Shown here: positions 1 through 6,164 of the stretch, piece after piece
How the letters are laid out: each line of letters begins with the position of its first letter
Position numbering within the stretch: position 1 is the stretch's first letter
NCBI GenBank assembly: GCA_946886275.1
Contig: CAMPIH010000101.1
Location: forward strand, 1 to 8,390
Direction of reading: 5' to 3'
DNA: 8,390 nt
DNA from: an uncultured Sphingosinicella sp.
Lineage (GTDB): Bacteria; Pseudomonadota; Alphaproteobacteria; Sphingomonadales; Sphingomonadaceae
The notes under the pieces: model-generated
Database searches by the model: none
What the model was told of the DNA's origin: nothing
What the model saw: only the letters and a program-made list of their open reading frames with translations
Program-made: the position numbers and the translations under genes

Positions 1-1391
1 AGCATCATCGTGTTGTCGCGATAGAATAGCTCGTTGTCGACACCGGCATAGCCGACACCGCCCATCGATCTCTTTACGAACAACACCGTCTTGGCCTTCT
101 CGACGTCGAGCACCGGCATTCCGTAGATGGGAGAGCTCTTGTCGGTCTTGGCGGCCGGATTGGTGACGTCGTTGGCGCCGATCACGAAGGCGACGTCCGT
201 CCGGGCGAATTCGGAGTTGATATTCTCGAGCTCGAAGACCTCGTCATAGGGCACGTTCGCCTCGGCAAGCAGAACGTTCATGTGACCGGGCATGCGGCCC
301 GCCACCGGGTGGATCGCATATTTGACGCTGACGCCTTCCTGCTTGAGGAGGTCGCCCATCTCGCGAAGCGCATGCTGGGCCTGGGCGACGGCCATTCCGT
401 AGCCGGGAACGATGATGACCTGCTCGGCCTGCTTCATCAGGAAGGCGGCATCTTCCGCGCTACCGCGCTTCCATGGCCGGTCGATCGCCTCCCCTCCCCC
501 CGCCGCGGCATCGCCACCGAAACCGCCCGCGATGACGGAGATGAAGCTTCGATTCATGGCCCGGCACATGATGTAGGAAAGGATCGCACCCGAGCTTCCG
601 ACGAGCGCTCCAGTGATGATCATGGCGCTGTTCTGGAGGGTGAAGCCCATCGCCGCGGCCGCCCAGCCGGAATAGCTGTTCAGCATGCTGACGACGACCG
701 GCATATCCGCCCCGCCGATCGGGATGATCAGAAGGAAACCGATCGCGAAGGCAAGTCCGGTCACGGTCCAGAACACCCACGGGCTCTGATCCTGGGTGAA
801 ATAGGCGATCAGGCCGAGGATCGCCGCGAGCGTGCCGAGATTGATGAAGTGGCGGAGCGGCAGAAGGATCGGCTTGCCCGACATGTTGCCGTTCAGCTTG
901 AGAAAAGCGATGACCGAACCCGAGAAGGTGATCGCCCCGATCGCCACGCCAAGCCCCATCTCGACCCGGCTGACCGGCTCGATCTCGCCGCCCACGGCGA
1001 TCCCGAAGGCCTCCGGGTTGAGGAAGGCCGCAGCCGCGACCAGCACAGCGGCGAGACCGACGAGGCTGTGGAACGCGGCCACCAGCTGCGGCATCGCCGT
1101 CATCGCGATCCGCCGGGCGGTGAAGATCCCGATCGCGCCGCCGATTCCGATGGCCGTCAGCATCTGCACGAGAACGACGCTGTCGACTCCGCCGACGATC
1201 CCGGCAGGGGCGAGCGGCTGATAATGAATCAGAGTCGTCCCGACAGCGAGCAGCATCCCCGCCATCCCGGCGCGATTGCCTCGGCGGGCGCTCTCCGGAT
1301 TGGAAAGACCGCGCAAGGCGAGGATGAAGCAGATACCCGCGACGAGATAGGCGAGCATCACCCAGGCGGGCGCGCCGACAGCTTCGTGCAT
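1..1391 (-). CDS. pntB: NAD(P) transhydrogenase subunit beta, PntB (3' end cut by window edge)
   Basis: This is the membrane and NADP(H)-binding subunit of the proton-translocating transhydrogenase, which couples inward proton flow to NADH + NADP+ -> NAD+ + NADPH in the inner membrane. The reading frame is open for 463 codons from an ATG at 1391 and runs off the left edge. The last visible residues, RDNTMML, lie shortly before the usual C-terminus, so probably fewer than 25 residues are missing. Residues 1 to about 265 are a series of hydrophobic segments (domain II). Domain III follows, with VPGYGMAVAQAQ at 328-339, IHPVAGRMPGHM at 360-371, and GANDVTNP at 405-412, then KTDKSSPIYGMPVLDVEKAK; all are hallmarks of the NADP-binding domain. 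The start is fixed by a TGATG overlap with pntAB, which implies coupled translation. No frame break is visible. The identification is secure. Confidence 0.97.
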   Translation of the reverse strand, partial: MHEAVGAPAWVMLAYLVAGICFILALRGLSNPESARRGNRAGMAGMLLAVGTTLIHYQPLAPAGIVGGVDSVVLVQMLTAIGIGGAIGIFTARRIAMTAMPQLVAAFHSLVGLAAVLVAAAAFLNPEAFGIAVGGEIEPVSRVEMGLGVAIGAITFSGSVIAFLKLNGNMSGKPILLPLRHFINLGTLAAILGLIAYFTQDQSPWVFWTVTGLAFAIGFLLIIPIGGADMPVVVSMLNSYSGWAAAAMGFTLQNSAMIITGALVGSSGAILSYIMCRAMNRSFISVIAGGFGGDAAAGGGEAIDRPWKRGSAEDAAFLMKQAEQVIIVPGYGMAVAQAQHALREMGDLLKQEGVSVKYAIHPVAGRMPGHMNVLLAEANVPYDEVFELENINSEFARTDVAFVIGANDVTNPAAKTDKSSPIYGMPVLDVEKAKTVLFVKRSMGGVGYAGVDNELFYRDNTMM

Positions 1392-1675
1392 CAGCGCCGC
1401 TCCTTCTTCTTGTACATCGCGAGCATCCGCGCCGTCACGGCGAAGCCGCCGAAGATGTTGACGCTGGCGAGCGCGACCGCAACGAGCCCGAGCCATTTCG
1501 CTCCCGGCGCCCCAGCCGCGGCGCTGGCGATGAGAGCGCCGACGACGATCACCGAGGAGATGGCGTTCGTCACCGACATGAGCGGCGTGTGGAGCGCCGG
1601 GGTGACCGACCAGACCACATAATAGCCGACGAAACAGGCCAGAACGAAGATCGACAGGATGCTGATGAAGTCCAT
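1391..1675 (-). CDS. pntAB: NAD(P) transhydrogenase subunit alpha-2, PntAB (membrane part)
   Basis: This 94-residue protein is the membrane-embedded part of the alpha subunit, which in E. coli is fused to the C-terminus of PntA and in alphaproteobacteria is a separate polypeptide. It contributes transmembrane helices to the proton channel formed with PntB. Three hydrophobic segments are visible: roughly residues 4-22, 36-56 and 61-82. The family motif HTPLMSVTNAISS follows the first segment, and the end reads VNIFGGFAVTARMLAMYKKK. The frame stays open upstream to 1864, but that extension is arginine-rich antisense-like sequence over the previous gene. The ATG at 1675 is preceded by GGGAG about ten bases upstream (1686-1690) and begins with the conserved hydrophobic helix. 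Its TGA shares one base with the pntB ATG. The role is established for the family; the start choice is an inference from motif and ribosome-binding site. Confidence 0.95.
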   Translation of the reverse strand: MDFISILSIFVLACFVGYYVVWSVTPALHTPLMSVTNAISSVIVVGALIASAAAGAPGAKWLGLVAVALASVNIFGGFAVTARMLAMYKKKERR

Positions 1676-1682
1676 TCGCGCT

Positions 1683-2081
1683 CTACTCCCGATATTCGGC
1701 AATCCGGCCGGCCAGCTCGCCGAGCGTGCCGCTGAAGGCGGCCAGCGCCTCGCGATAGGCTTCTTCGCCCGGCTCGCACGGCTCGCGATCCGAATAGCGA
1801 GCCACTCCGGCCCAGTCGTTCTCGCCCAGCCATATCGCCCGGCCCGCTTGCTTGCGAATGGCAAGCTGCTTCAATTCCTCGAGGCGGCGAATCTGCGGCA
1901 AGGTCGCTGCTCTCGCCGTGCCGCCAGGGCAGGTGGCGAGGAAATCGCGGGCAGCGAGGGTTCGGAAAGTGGCGCGGCGCAGCGGCTCCATCGGGGCGGC
2001 GGAGGACGCTTCCTTTTCCTCGCCGCAGCCCGGGGCAAGCAGGATCGCCACCAGCATTCCGGCCGGCCCGATCGCTTTCAT
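1683..2081 (-). CDS. Unrecognised small exported protein, possible lipoprotein, inside the pnt operon
   Basis: I do not recognise this 132-residue protein. It begins MKAIGPAGMLVAILLAPGC, a short hydrophobic export signal ending in a lipobox-like APGC with Cys19. Alanine at -3 and proline at -2 depart from the standard lipobox, so a secreted periplasmic protein is also possible. The mature part is charged and mostly helical in character, with two further cysteines (Cys51 and Cys102) that could form a disulfide, and the motif WLGENDWAGVARY at about 84-96. The ATG overlaps the pntAA stop in an ATGA arrangement, and the TAG lies 7 bases before the pntAB ATG, so it is translated as part of the operon between two parts of one enzyme. 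That placement, with a signal peptide opening the frame, argues for a real gene rather than a shadow. A role with the transhydrogenase is only inference. Confidence 0.75.
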   Translation of the reverse strand: MKAIGPAGMLVAILLAPGCGEEKEASSAAPMEPLRRATFRTLAARDFLATCPGGTARAATLPQIRRLEELKQLAIRKQAGRAIWLGENDWAGVARYSDREPCEPGEEAYREALAAFSGTLGELAGRIAEYRE

Positions 2082-3205
2082 CCGAGCAGCCGTTCGTTGA
2101 CCACCTTGCCGTCGCGAGTCAGCCGGACGCCGCGAACGATCTCGTCATCGTCAGGCAGGGAAAGACTCCTGGATTCGCCGTCCCAGAAGGCCGCCAGGAA
2201 ATTGAACAGATTGCGGGCATAGAGGGCGGAAGCGTCGGCGGCGAGACGACTCGGCACGTTGCGATGGCCGACGATTCGAACGCCGTGCCGTTCGACAATC
2301 TTGCCCGCCACGGCGCCTTCGACATTCCCGCCCTGTTCGACGGCGAGATCGACGATCACGCTTCCCGGGCGCATCGATTCCAGTTGCGAGTCGCTGATCA
2401 GGCGCGGCGCCGGCCGCCCAGGGATCAACGCGGTGGTGATGACGATGTCCTGCTTGGCGATGTGGCTCGAGACCAGCTCGGACTGCGCCTTCTTATATTC
2501 GTCCGACATCTCGGTGGCGTAACCGCCGGCGCCCTCGCCCTCGATCCCGGCGACCTTGTCGACGAAGATGGCCTTGGCGCCGAGGCTCTCGATCTGCTCC
2601 TTGGTCGCCGCGCGAACGTCGGTGGCGGAGACGATCGCGCCAAGCCGCCGAGCGGTGGCGATCGCCTGGAGTCCGGCGACGCCGACTCCCATGACGAAGA
2701 CTCGCGCCGCCGGAATCGTCCCGGCCGCGGTCATCATCATCGGAAAGGCGCGGCCATATTCGGCCGCCGCGTCGAGCACCGCCTTGTAGCCGGCAAGGTT
2801 CGCCTGCGAGGACAATATGTCCATCGACTGCGCCCGGGTGATGCGCGGCATGAACTCCATCGCCAACGCCTCGATTCCGGCGGCGGCATAAGCGTCGATC
2901 CGATCCCGCCGGCCGAAAGGATTGAGGATTCCGGCGAGTCTGGCGCCCGGGGCGGCGGCGTCGAGGATGTCGGGATCGGGTCCCTGCACCGAAAGCAGGA
3001 TCGCTGCGCCGGCGAGCACCTCGGCGCGGGATCCCACGCCGCCACCGGCGGCCTCATAATCGGAATCGGCGATCGACGCGCCAGACCCGGCTCCGCTCTC
3101 GACCATCACCTCGGCGCCGAGACCGACAAACTTCTTCACCGTCTCCGGCGTCGCCGCGACTCGCCGCTCGCCCTCTTCGCTTTCCTTGACGACCGCGATC
3201 TTCAC
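2078..3205 (-). CDS. pntAA: NAD(P) transhydrogenase subunit alpha-1, PntAA (NAD-binding, soluble)
   Basis: PntAA is the cytoplasmic, peripheral NAD(H)-binding domain I of the proton-translocating transhydrogenase and donates hydride to NADP+ held by PntB. The 375-residue length fits the separate alphaproteobacterial subunit and lacks the membrane segment that follows in fused PntA. Motifs: KIAVVKE at the N-terminus, RAQSMDILSSQANLAGY at 124-140, the nucleotide-binding glycine loop GVGVAG at 173-178 (usually GAGVAG), TDVR at 195-198 with an aspartate placed to bind the NAD ribose, and VGHRNVPSRLAADAS near the C-terminus. The frame extends upstream to 3280, but that part overlaps the preceding gene. 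The GTG at 3205 gives the family N-terminus and lies 14 bases after the preceding stop. No good Shine-Dalgarno precedes it, which suggests coupling to the upstream gene. The TGA overlaps the next ATG as ATGA. Confidence 0.96.
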   Translation of the reverse strand: MKIAVVKESEEGERRVAATPETVKKFVGLGAEVMVESGAGSGASIADSDYEAAGGGVGSRAEVLAGAAILLSVQGPDPDILDAAAPGARLAGILNPFGRRDRIDAYAAAGIEALAMEFMPRITRAQSMDILSSQANLAGYKAVLDAAAEYGRAFPMMMTAAGTIPAARVFVMGVGVAGLQAIATARRLGAIVSATDVRAATKEQIESLGAKAIFVDKVAGIEGEGAGGYATEMSDEYKKAQSELVSSHIAKQDIVITTALIPGRPAPRLISDSQLESMRPGSVIVDLAVEQGGNVEGAVAGKIVERHGVRIVGHRNVPSRLAADASALYARNLFNFLAAFWDGESRSLSLPDDDEIVRGVRLTRDGKVVNERLLG

Positions 3206-3219
3206 CCGGTGCGCCCGGA

Positions 3220-3357
3220 TCAGGCGCGAATGACGACGATGACGATCAGCGCCGTCACGACACTGATGATCGCGCCCCATTTCATCAAGGTCACGAACAG
3301 GCCGTAACTATTGTGGTGGCGCCTGACCTCGCGGTCGATATCGCCTTCGGCTGCCAT
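3220..3357 (-). CDS. aa3-type cytochrome c oxidase subunit IV (COX4_pro_2 family), 45 residues
   Basis: This tiny gene encodes MAAEGDIDREVRRHHNSYGL followed by one hydrophobic helix (about residues 26-43) and a short RA tail. A short charged N-terminus with a histidine pair and the pattern H-x-x-S/T-Y-x-x-F before a single transmembrane span is the look of the bacterial aa3-type cytochrome c oxidase subunit IV family. These are small accessory subunits of the proton-pumping terminal oxidase whose detailed function is poorly known. The ATG at 3357 is preceded by AAAGGG at ideal spacing; an in-frame ATG at 3372 has a much poorer site. The TGA lies 14 bases before the GTG of pntAA, so the gene heads the transhydrogenase operon. 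It is recognised by family resemblance, not by alignment; a short anonymous membrane peptide is the alternative. Confidence 0.83.
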   Translation of the reverse strand: MAAEGDIDREVRRHHNSYGLFVTLMKWGAIISVVTALIVIVVIRA

Positions 3358-3363
3358 TTTCTG

Positions 3364-3369
3364 CCCTTT
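3364..3369 (-). promoter_or_regulatory. Ribosome-binding site of the oxidase subunit IV gene
   Basis: On the minus strand AAAGGG is followed by six bases and the ATG at 3357. It decides between that ATG and the in-frame ATG at 3372, whose only purine run (AGGG) directly abuts the codon and is too close to work well. Confidence 0.6.
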
Positions 3370-3390
3370 CATCCCTGTTTGGCGGGAACG

Positions 3391-3418
3391 CTTAGCAAGG
3401 GCGAAGGAGAAAGGGCAA
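3391..3418 (-). promoter_or_regulatory. Weak candidate promoter for the oxidase subunit IV-pnt operon
   Basis: On the minus strand TTGCCC (3413-3418) and GCTAAG (3391-3396) are separated by 16 bases and lie about 35 bases upstream of the ATG at 3357. The first matches TTGACA at four of six positions and the second matches TATAAT at three of six. This is the best housekeeping-type candidate I see in the 105-base gap. The region is pyrimidine-rich on this strand and the match could be chance. The operon could instead be read through from the DUF2171 gene. Confidence 0.22.
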
Positions 3419-3462
3419 GGCGCGAGCCGAACCCGGCCCGCTGTCTTTTGCGGACAGGGGCG

Positions 3463-3729
3463 TCAGGGATTGCGGTCGGCGAGCGGATCGCCGCTTTCCT
3501 CCTCCTCGAGCAGGACGGCGGCGTCGCCATTGGCCGACAGGCGCACCTGGTCGCCTTCGACGGCCGCGACGAGTCCACCCGAGATATAATGGTGGTGATC
3601 TTCGTGCGAGCCGCTGTCCGCCTTGATCAGCTTGATCCGGTTTCCCTCCACCTTGTCGACGGTGCCGATATGGACCCCGTCCGCACCGATCACTTCCATA
3701 TGTTCGCGAATCTCGCCGATCCCGGTCAT
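3463..3729 (-). CDS. DUF2171 family protein
   Basis: This 88-residue soluble protein has the core pattern of DUF2171 (a small PRC-barrel-like domain): REHMEVIGADGVHIGTVDKV at about 8-27, then EGNRIKL, a histidine-rich turn (HEDHHHYI, 42-49), and a second half VAAVEGDQVRLS at about 54-65. The C-terminal tail is acidic (EEEE at 75-78). No function is established for the family; members are common in sphingomonads and I assign none here. The ATG at 3729 has a strong Shine-Dalgarno, GAGGAGA at 3736-3742, six bases away. The gene diverges from the NtrC-type regulator with 138 bases between starts, and lies upstream of the oxidase subunit IV-pnt run in the same direction. There is no signal peptide or membrane segment. 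Confidence 0.88.
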   Translation of the reverse strand: MTGIGEIREHMEVIGADGVHIGTVDKVEGNRIKLIKADSGSHEDHHHYISGGLVAAVEGDQVRLSANGDAAVLLEEEESGDPLADRNP

Positions 3730-3867
3730 GTCTGCTCTCCTCGTCTGCCGGTCCGAACGTGCAGGAAGCGGATTCGATGCAGTGAAGGGCGGCGCGGTGT
3801 CGGCGGCATTAAGTTCCCCTTTACCGCATCCCGCTAGACCAGTCCCTCTTTAGGACGAGGGATACAG
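3730..3867. promoter_or_regulatory. Divergent intergenic region, should hold promoters for DUF2171 and the regulator
   Basis: This 138-base gap separates two divergent genes, so it should carry a promoter on each strand. I see no convincing -35/-10 pair. The regulator has a good ribosome-binding site, GAGGGA at 3857-3862, five bases before its ATG. CCCTC at 3844-3848 can pair with GAGGG at 3857-3861 across an eight-base loop, which would cover that site, but a five-base stem is weak. Candidate sigma-54 and EcfG-type matches were considered and rejected. Confidence 0.5.
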
Positions 3868-5322
3868 ATGCGCCCCGAACCGACCCGTTGCCTGCTCCTG
3901 ATCGACGACGAGCCGGCCCAGCGCCGCCTGATCACCGCGATCGGCGCCCGCGCCGGCTGGTGGGTCCGCGGCGCCAATGACCTCGATTCGGCACGGGCGA
4001 TGCTGGCCGACCCGCAGGAGCCGAAGTTCGACGCCATTCTGCTCGACTGGCTTCCCGGCGAAGAAGGAGGCGAGCTGATTAGCGCCCTTCGGGAACTTCG
4101 TCCGGACCTTCCCTTGCTCGTGCTGACTGCTCAGACGAGCGTCTCCTGTGCGGTCGACGCGATGCGCGCCGGCGCCAGCGACTTCCTCGTCAAGCCGCTC
4201 GCACCCGACCGGCTCCTGGCGGCTCTCAACACCGCCACCGATCGCCGCAAATCCACCGGCGAGCTCCGGCCCCTGTCCGAAAAGATCAACAAGAGCCTGG
4301 GCTTCGACGAGATCGTCGGCTCCGCCTCCGGCTTCCGTTCGGCGCTGGCCATTGCCGCCAAGGCGGCGCGCGCCCGAGTGTCGGTACTGATCGAAGGCGA
4401 GAGCGGCGCCGGCAAGGAAATCATCGCCCAGGCGATTCATGCCGCCAGCCCGCGCGGCAAGCAGCCGCTTCACACCGTGAATTGCGGCGCGATCCCGGAG
4501 AACCTCGTCGAATCGGTGCTGTTCGGCCATGAGAAGGGTGCCTTCACGGGCGCCTTCGACCGCCATATCGGACGATTCGAGGATGCCGACGGATCAACCC
4601 TGTTCCTCGACGAGGTCGGCGATCTTCCGCTCGACACGCAGGTGAAGCTGCTGCGCGTGCTCGAGACCGGAGAGATCCAGCGCGTCGGCAGCCGGACCAC
4701 CCAGCTGGTCGACGTCCGGATCATCGCCGCCACCAACCGCCGTCTCATCGAGGAAGTCGCCGCCGGCCGCTTCCGCGAGGACCTCTATTACCGGCTCAAC
4801 GTCGTTCACGTGCCGATTCCTCCGCTGCGCGACCGGATCAGCGACCTTCCGGCACTCGCTCGTCACCTCTTGGTGAGGATCGCGGAACAGCCCGGGATGC
4901 GACCTTTGTCGATTACCGACGACGCGCTCGAGGTGCTGATGAGCTACGGCTGGCCGGGCAATATCCGCCAGCTTCAGAACGCCTTGTTCCGCGCCGCCGT
5001 CCTTTGCGAGAGCGACGCTCTGACGGCCGCGGACTTCCCCCACATCGCCAATGAATCTCAGCACGGGCGTCGCGCCGACGATTATCACGCCAAGCGACTG
5101 GACGGCCAGTCCGCCACCGCCGCGCTCGCTCACGGCCCCGGCATCACGCTCTACAAGCCGGACGGCAATCTGCGCCCGCTGGAAGAGATCGAAGCGGACG
5201 TCATCCGGCTCGCGATCGGCCATTATCGGGGCAGAATGACCGAAGTGGCCCGACGCCTCGGGATCGGCCGCTCCACCTTGTACCGCAAGCTCGGCGAGCT
5301 CGGCATCGACGCGGCCGCCTGA
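3868..5322 (+). CDS. NtrC-family sigma-54-dependent response regulator
   Basis: This 484-residue protein is a bacterial enhancer-binding protein that, once phosphorylated, uses ATP to open promoters bound by sigma-54 RNA polymerase. The receiver domain (about 7-125) has the acidic pair Asp13-Asp14, phospho-acceptor Asp60, Thr87 and Lys109, so it should be switchable. The AAA+ domain (about 147-380) has Walker A GESGAGKE at 177-184, the sigma-54-contacting GAFTGA loop at 224-229, Walker B GSTLFLDE at 242-249, and [11 protein letters not shown] with arginine-finger candidates Arg303 and Arg309. A Fis-type helix-turn-helix (about 457-480, ending [13 protein letters not shown]) completes the order. 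All key residues are present. No histidine kinase is adjacent, so the partner and targets are unknown; I therefore give no symbol. A family member controlling nitrogen, flagella or another pathway cannot be told apart from sequence alone. Confidence 0.95.
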   Translation: MRPEPTRCLLLIDDEPAQRRLITAIGARAGWWVRGANDLDSARAMLADPQEPKFDAILLDWLPGEEGGELISALRELRPDLPLLVLTAQTSVSCAVDAMRAGASDFLVKPLAPDRLLAALNTATDRRKSTGELRPLSEKINKSLGFDEIVGSASGFRSALAIAAKAARARVSVLIEGESGAGKEIIAQAIHAASPRGKQPLHTVNCGAIPENLVESVLFGHEKGAFTGAFDRHIGRFEDADGSTLFLDEVGDLPLDTQVKLLRVLETGEIQRVGSRTTQLVDVRIIAATNRRLIEEVAAGRFREDLYYRLNVVHVPIPPLRDRISDLPALARHLLVRIAEQPGMRPLSITDDALEVLMSYGWPGNIRQLQNALFRAAVLCESDALTAADFPHIANESQHGRRADDYHAKRLDGQSATAALAHGPGITLYKPDGNLRPLEEIEADVIRLAIGHYRGRMTEVARRLGIGRSTLYRKLGELGIDAAA

Positions 5323-5339
5323 GCCGAACTCTGAATCCG

Positions 5340-5355
5340 TGCGGTTCGCGCCGCA
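5340..5355 (+). other. Small hairpin after the regulator stop codon, possible weak terminator
   Basis: TGCGG at 5340-5344 pairs with CCGCA at 5351-5355 around the loop TTCGCG, 18 bases after the regulator stop. No T-run follows, so it is not a standard intrinsic terminator. It may stabilise the transcript end or be chance in GC-rich DNA. Confidence 0.25.
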
Positions 5356-5371
5356 GCGCTGAACCCTTCCC

Positions 5372-5395
5372 GCCTGGCCCATCGGCCTGCTAGGC
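5372..5395 (+). other. Inverted repeats over the SDR ribosome-binding site
   Basis: GCCTGGCC at 5372-5379 can pair with GGCC (5384-5387) and, after a TGCT bulge, AGGC (5392-5395). Alternatively GCCT (5385-5388) pairs with AGGC (5392-5395) around a three-base loop. Both folds bury the AGG that is the only plausible Shine-Dalgarno of the SDR gene. The stems are short, so a regulatory role is speculative. Confidence 0.22.
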
Positions 5396-5402
5396 TTGTC
5401 GC

Positions 5403-6164
5403 ATGGATGACTTTCCCAATGCCGTGATCCTGGTCACCGGCGCTGCTTCCGGAATTGGCGCGGCGGTCTCGACGCGGCTCTGCGCCGGCGGCGCCAAGAA
5501 GCTGATCCTGATTGACCGCAACGAGGATCGACTCCGCGATTTCGCTTTCTCCCTGCCCTGCGAACGGCAGCTCATCGTCGGCGACGTCGCCGATGAAGAA
5601 CTATGGGCCGATGCCGACCTCACCGGACTTAGCCACGCCGTCGTCAATGCGGGAATCGGCGCTGGAGGGACGATCGCGGAGACAAGCCTGGCCGAATGGC
5701 GCCGGGTGATGTCCGTCAATCTCGACGGCGCCTTCCTCTCCCTCCAGGCCGCGATGAAGGCGATCAAGGCCGGCGGCACCGGCGGCGCCATCCTCCTCAC
5801 CGCCTCTGCTGCCGGAATCAAGGCCGAGCCGGGAATAAGCGCCTACGGTGCCTCGAAGGCGGCGGTGATCCATCTTGCCCGGATCGCCGCGCGGGAAGGC
5901 GCTCCTGACCGGATCAGGGTCAATTCCATCGCTCCGGGCGGAGTCGAGACCCCGATCTGGTCGAATGTGCCCTTCTTTCAGGAGCTGGTCCGGAGCGCCG
6001 GCAGTGAAGAAGCGGCCTTCAAGGCGATGGGCGGCGCGGCGACTCCCCTTGAACGTTTCGGCCAGCCCGACGAGATCGCCGAACAGATCGCCTTCCTCCT
6101 CTCCGACAAGACGGCTTTCGTCACCGGATCCTGTTTCGTCAGCGATGGCGGCTATACGCTTTAG
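5403..6164 (+). CDS. SDR-family oxidoreductase (classical short-chain dehydrogenase/reductase)
   Basis: This 253-residue soluble enzyme is a classical short-chain dehydrogenase/reductase that oxidises or reduces an alcohol/carbonyl pair with a nicotinamide cofactor; the substrate cannot be read from sequence. The Rossmann glycine motif TGAASGIG is at 12-19, NAG at 82-84, and the catalytic tetrad is Asn106, Ser135, Tyr148 and Lys152 (YGASK). Asp38 at the end of the second strand points to NAD rather than NADP. The C-terminus ends in the usual FVTGSCFVSDGGYTL. The length is standard. An in-frame TAG at 5391 makes the ATG at 5403 the first possible start; its Shine-Dalgarno is weak (TAGG at 5391-5394) and lies in a possible stem. 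The 3' end overlaps the next gene by 20 bases, so the two are probably co-translated. Co-transcription with the regulator 80 bases upstream is possible. Confidence 0.93.
   Translation: MDDFPNAVILVTGAASGIGAAVSTRLCAGGAKKLILIDRNEDRLRDFAFSLPCERQLIVGDVADEELWADADLTGLSHAVVNAGIGAGGTIAETSLAEWRRVMSVNLDGAFLSLQAAMKAIKAGGTGGAILLTASAAGIKAEPGISAYGASKAAVIHLARIAAREGAPDRIRVNSIAPGGVETPIWSNVPFFQELVRSAGSEEAAFKAMGGAATPLERFGQPDEIAEQIAFLLSDKTAFVTGSCFVSDGGYTL

Noticed and set aside
282..1622. Open frame of 446 codons on the plus strand opposite pntB and pntAB
   Set aside because: It lies antisense to well-identified genes in GC-rich DNA, is rich in Arg, Asp, His and Gly with no recognisable domain, and is the expected shadow of biased codon use.
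1676..1864. Upstream extension of pntAB to an ATG at 1864
   Set aside because: The extra 63 residues lie over the small exported protein gene in another frame, have no family counterpart, and precede a well-placed ATG with its own ribosome-binding site.
2264..3307. Open frame of 347 codons on the plus strand opposite pntAA
   Set aside because: It has the same Arg/Asp/Gly-rich shadow composition, no motif, and spans the start of the oxidase subunit gene on the other strand.
3441..3457. Hairpin CTGTC/GACAG downstream of the DUF2171 gene as a terminator
   Set aside because: The stem is only five pairs with a seven-base loop and no T-run on the minus strand.
3791..3804. Possible sigma-54 promoter (GG, ten bases, GC) upstream of the regulator
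   Set aside because: Only the GG and GC pairs and a few other positions match; the expected TT before GC is missing, and such spacing arises easily by chance in GC-rich DNA.
3756..3817. EcfG-type general stress promoter on the minus strand upstream of the DUF2171 gene
   Set aside because: A GGAAC (3813-3817) and a CGTT (3756-3759) exist, but they are 53 bases apart instead of the required 16 to 18 or so.
3850..5382. Two long minus-strand frames (238 and 262 codons) opposite the sigma-54 regulator
   Set aside because: The regulator's domains are continuous on the plus strand; the antisense translations show no family features.
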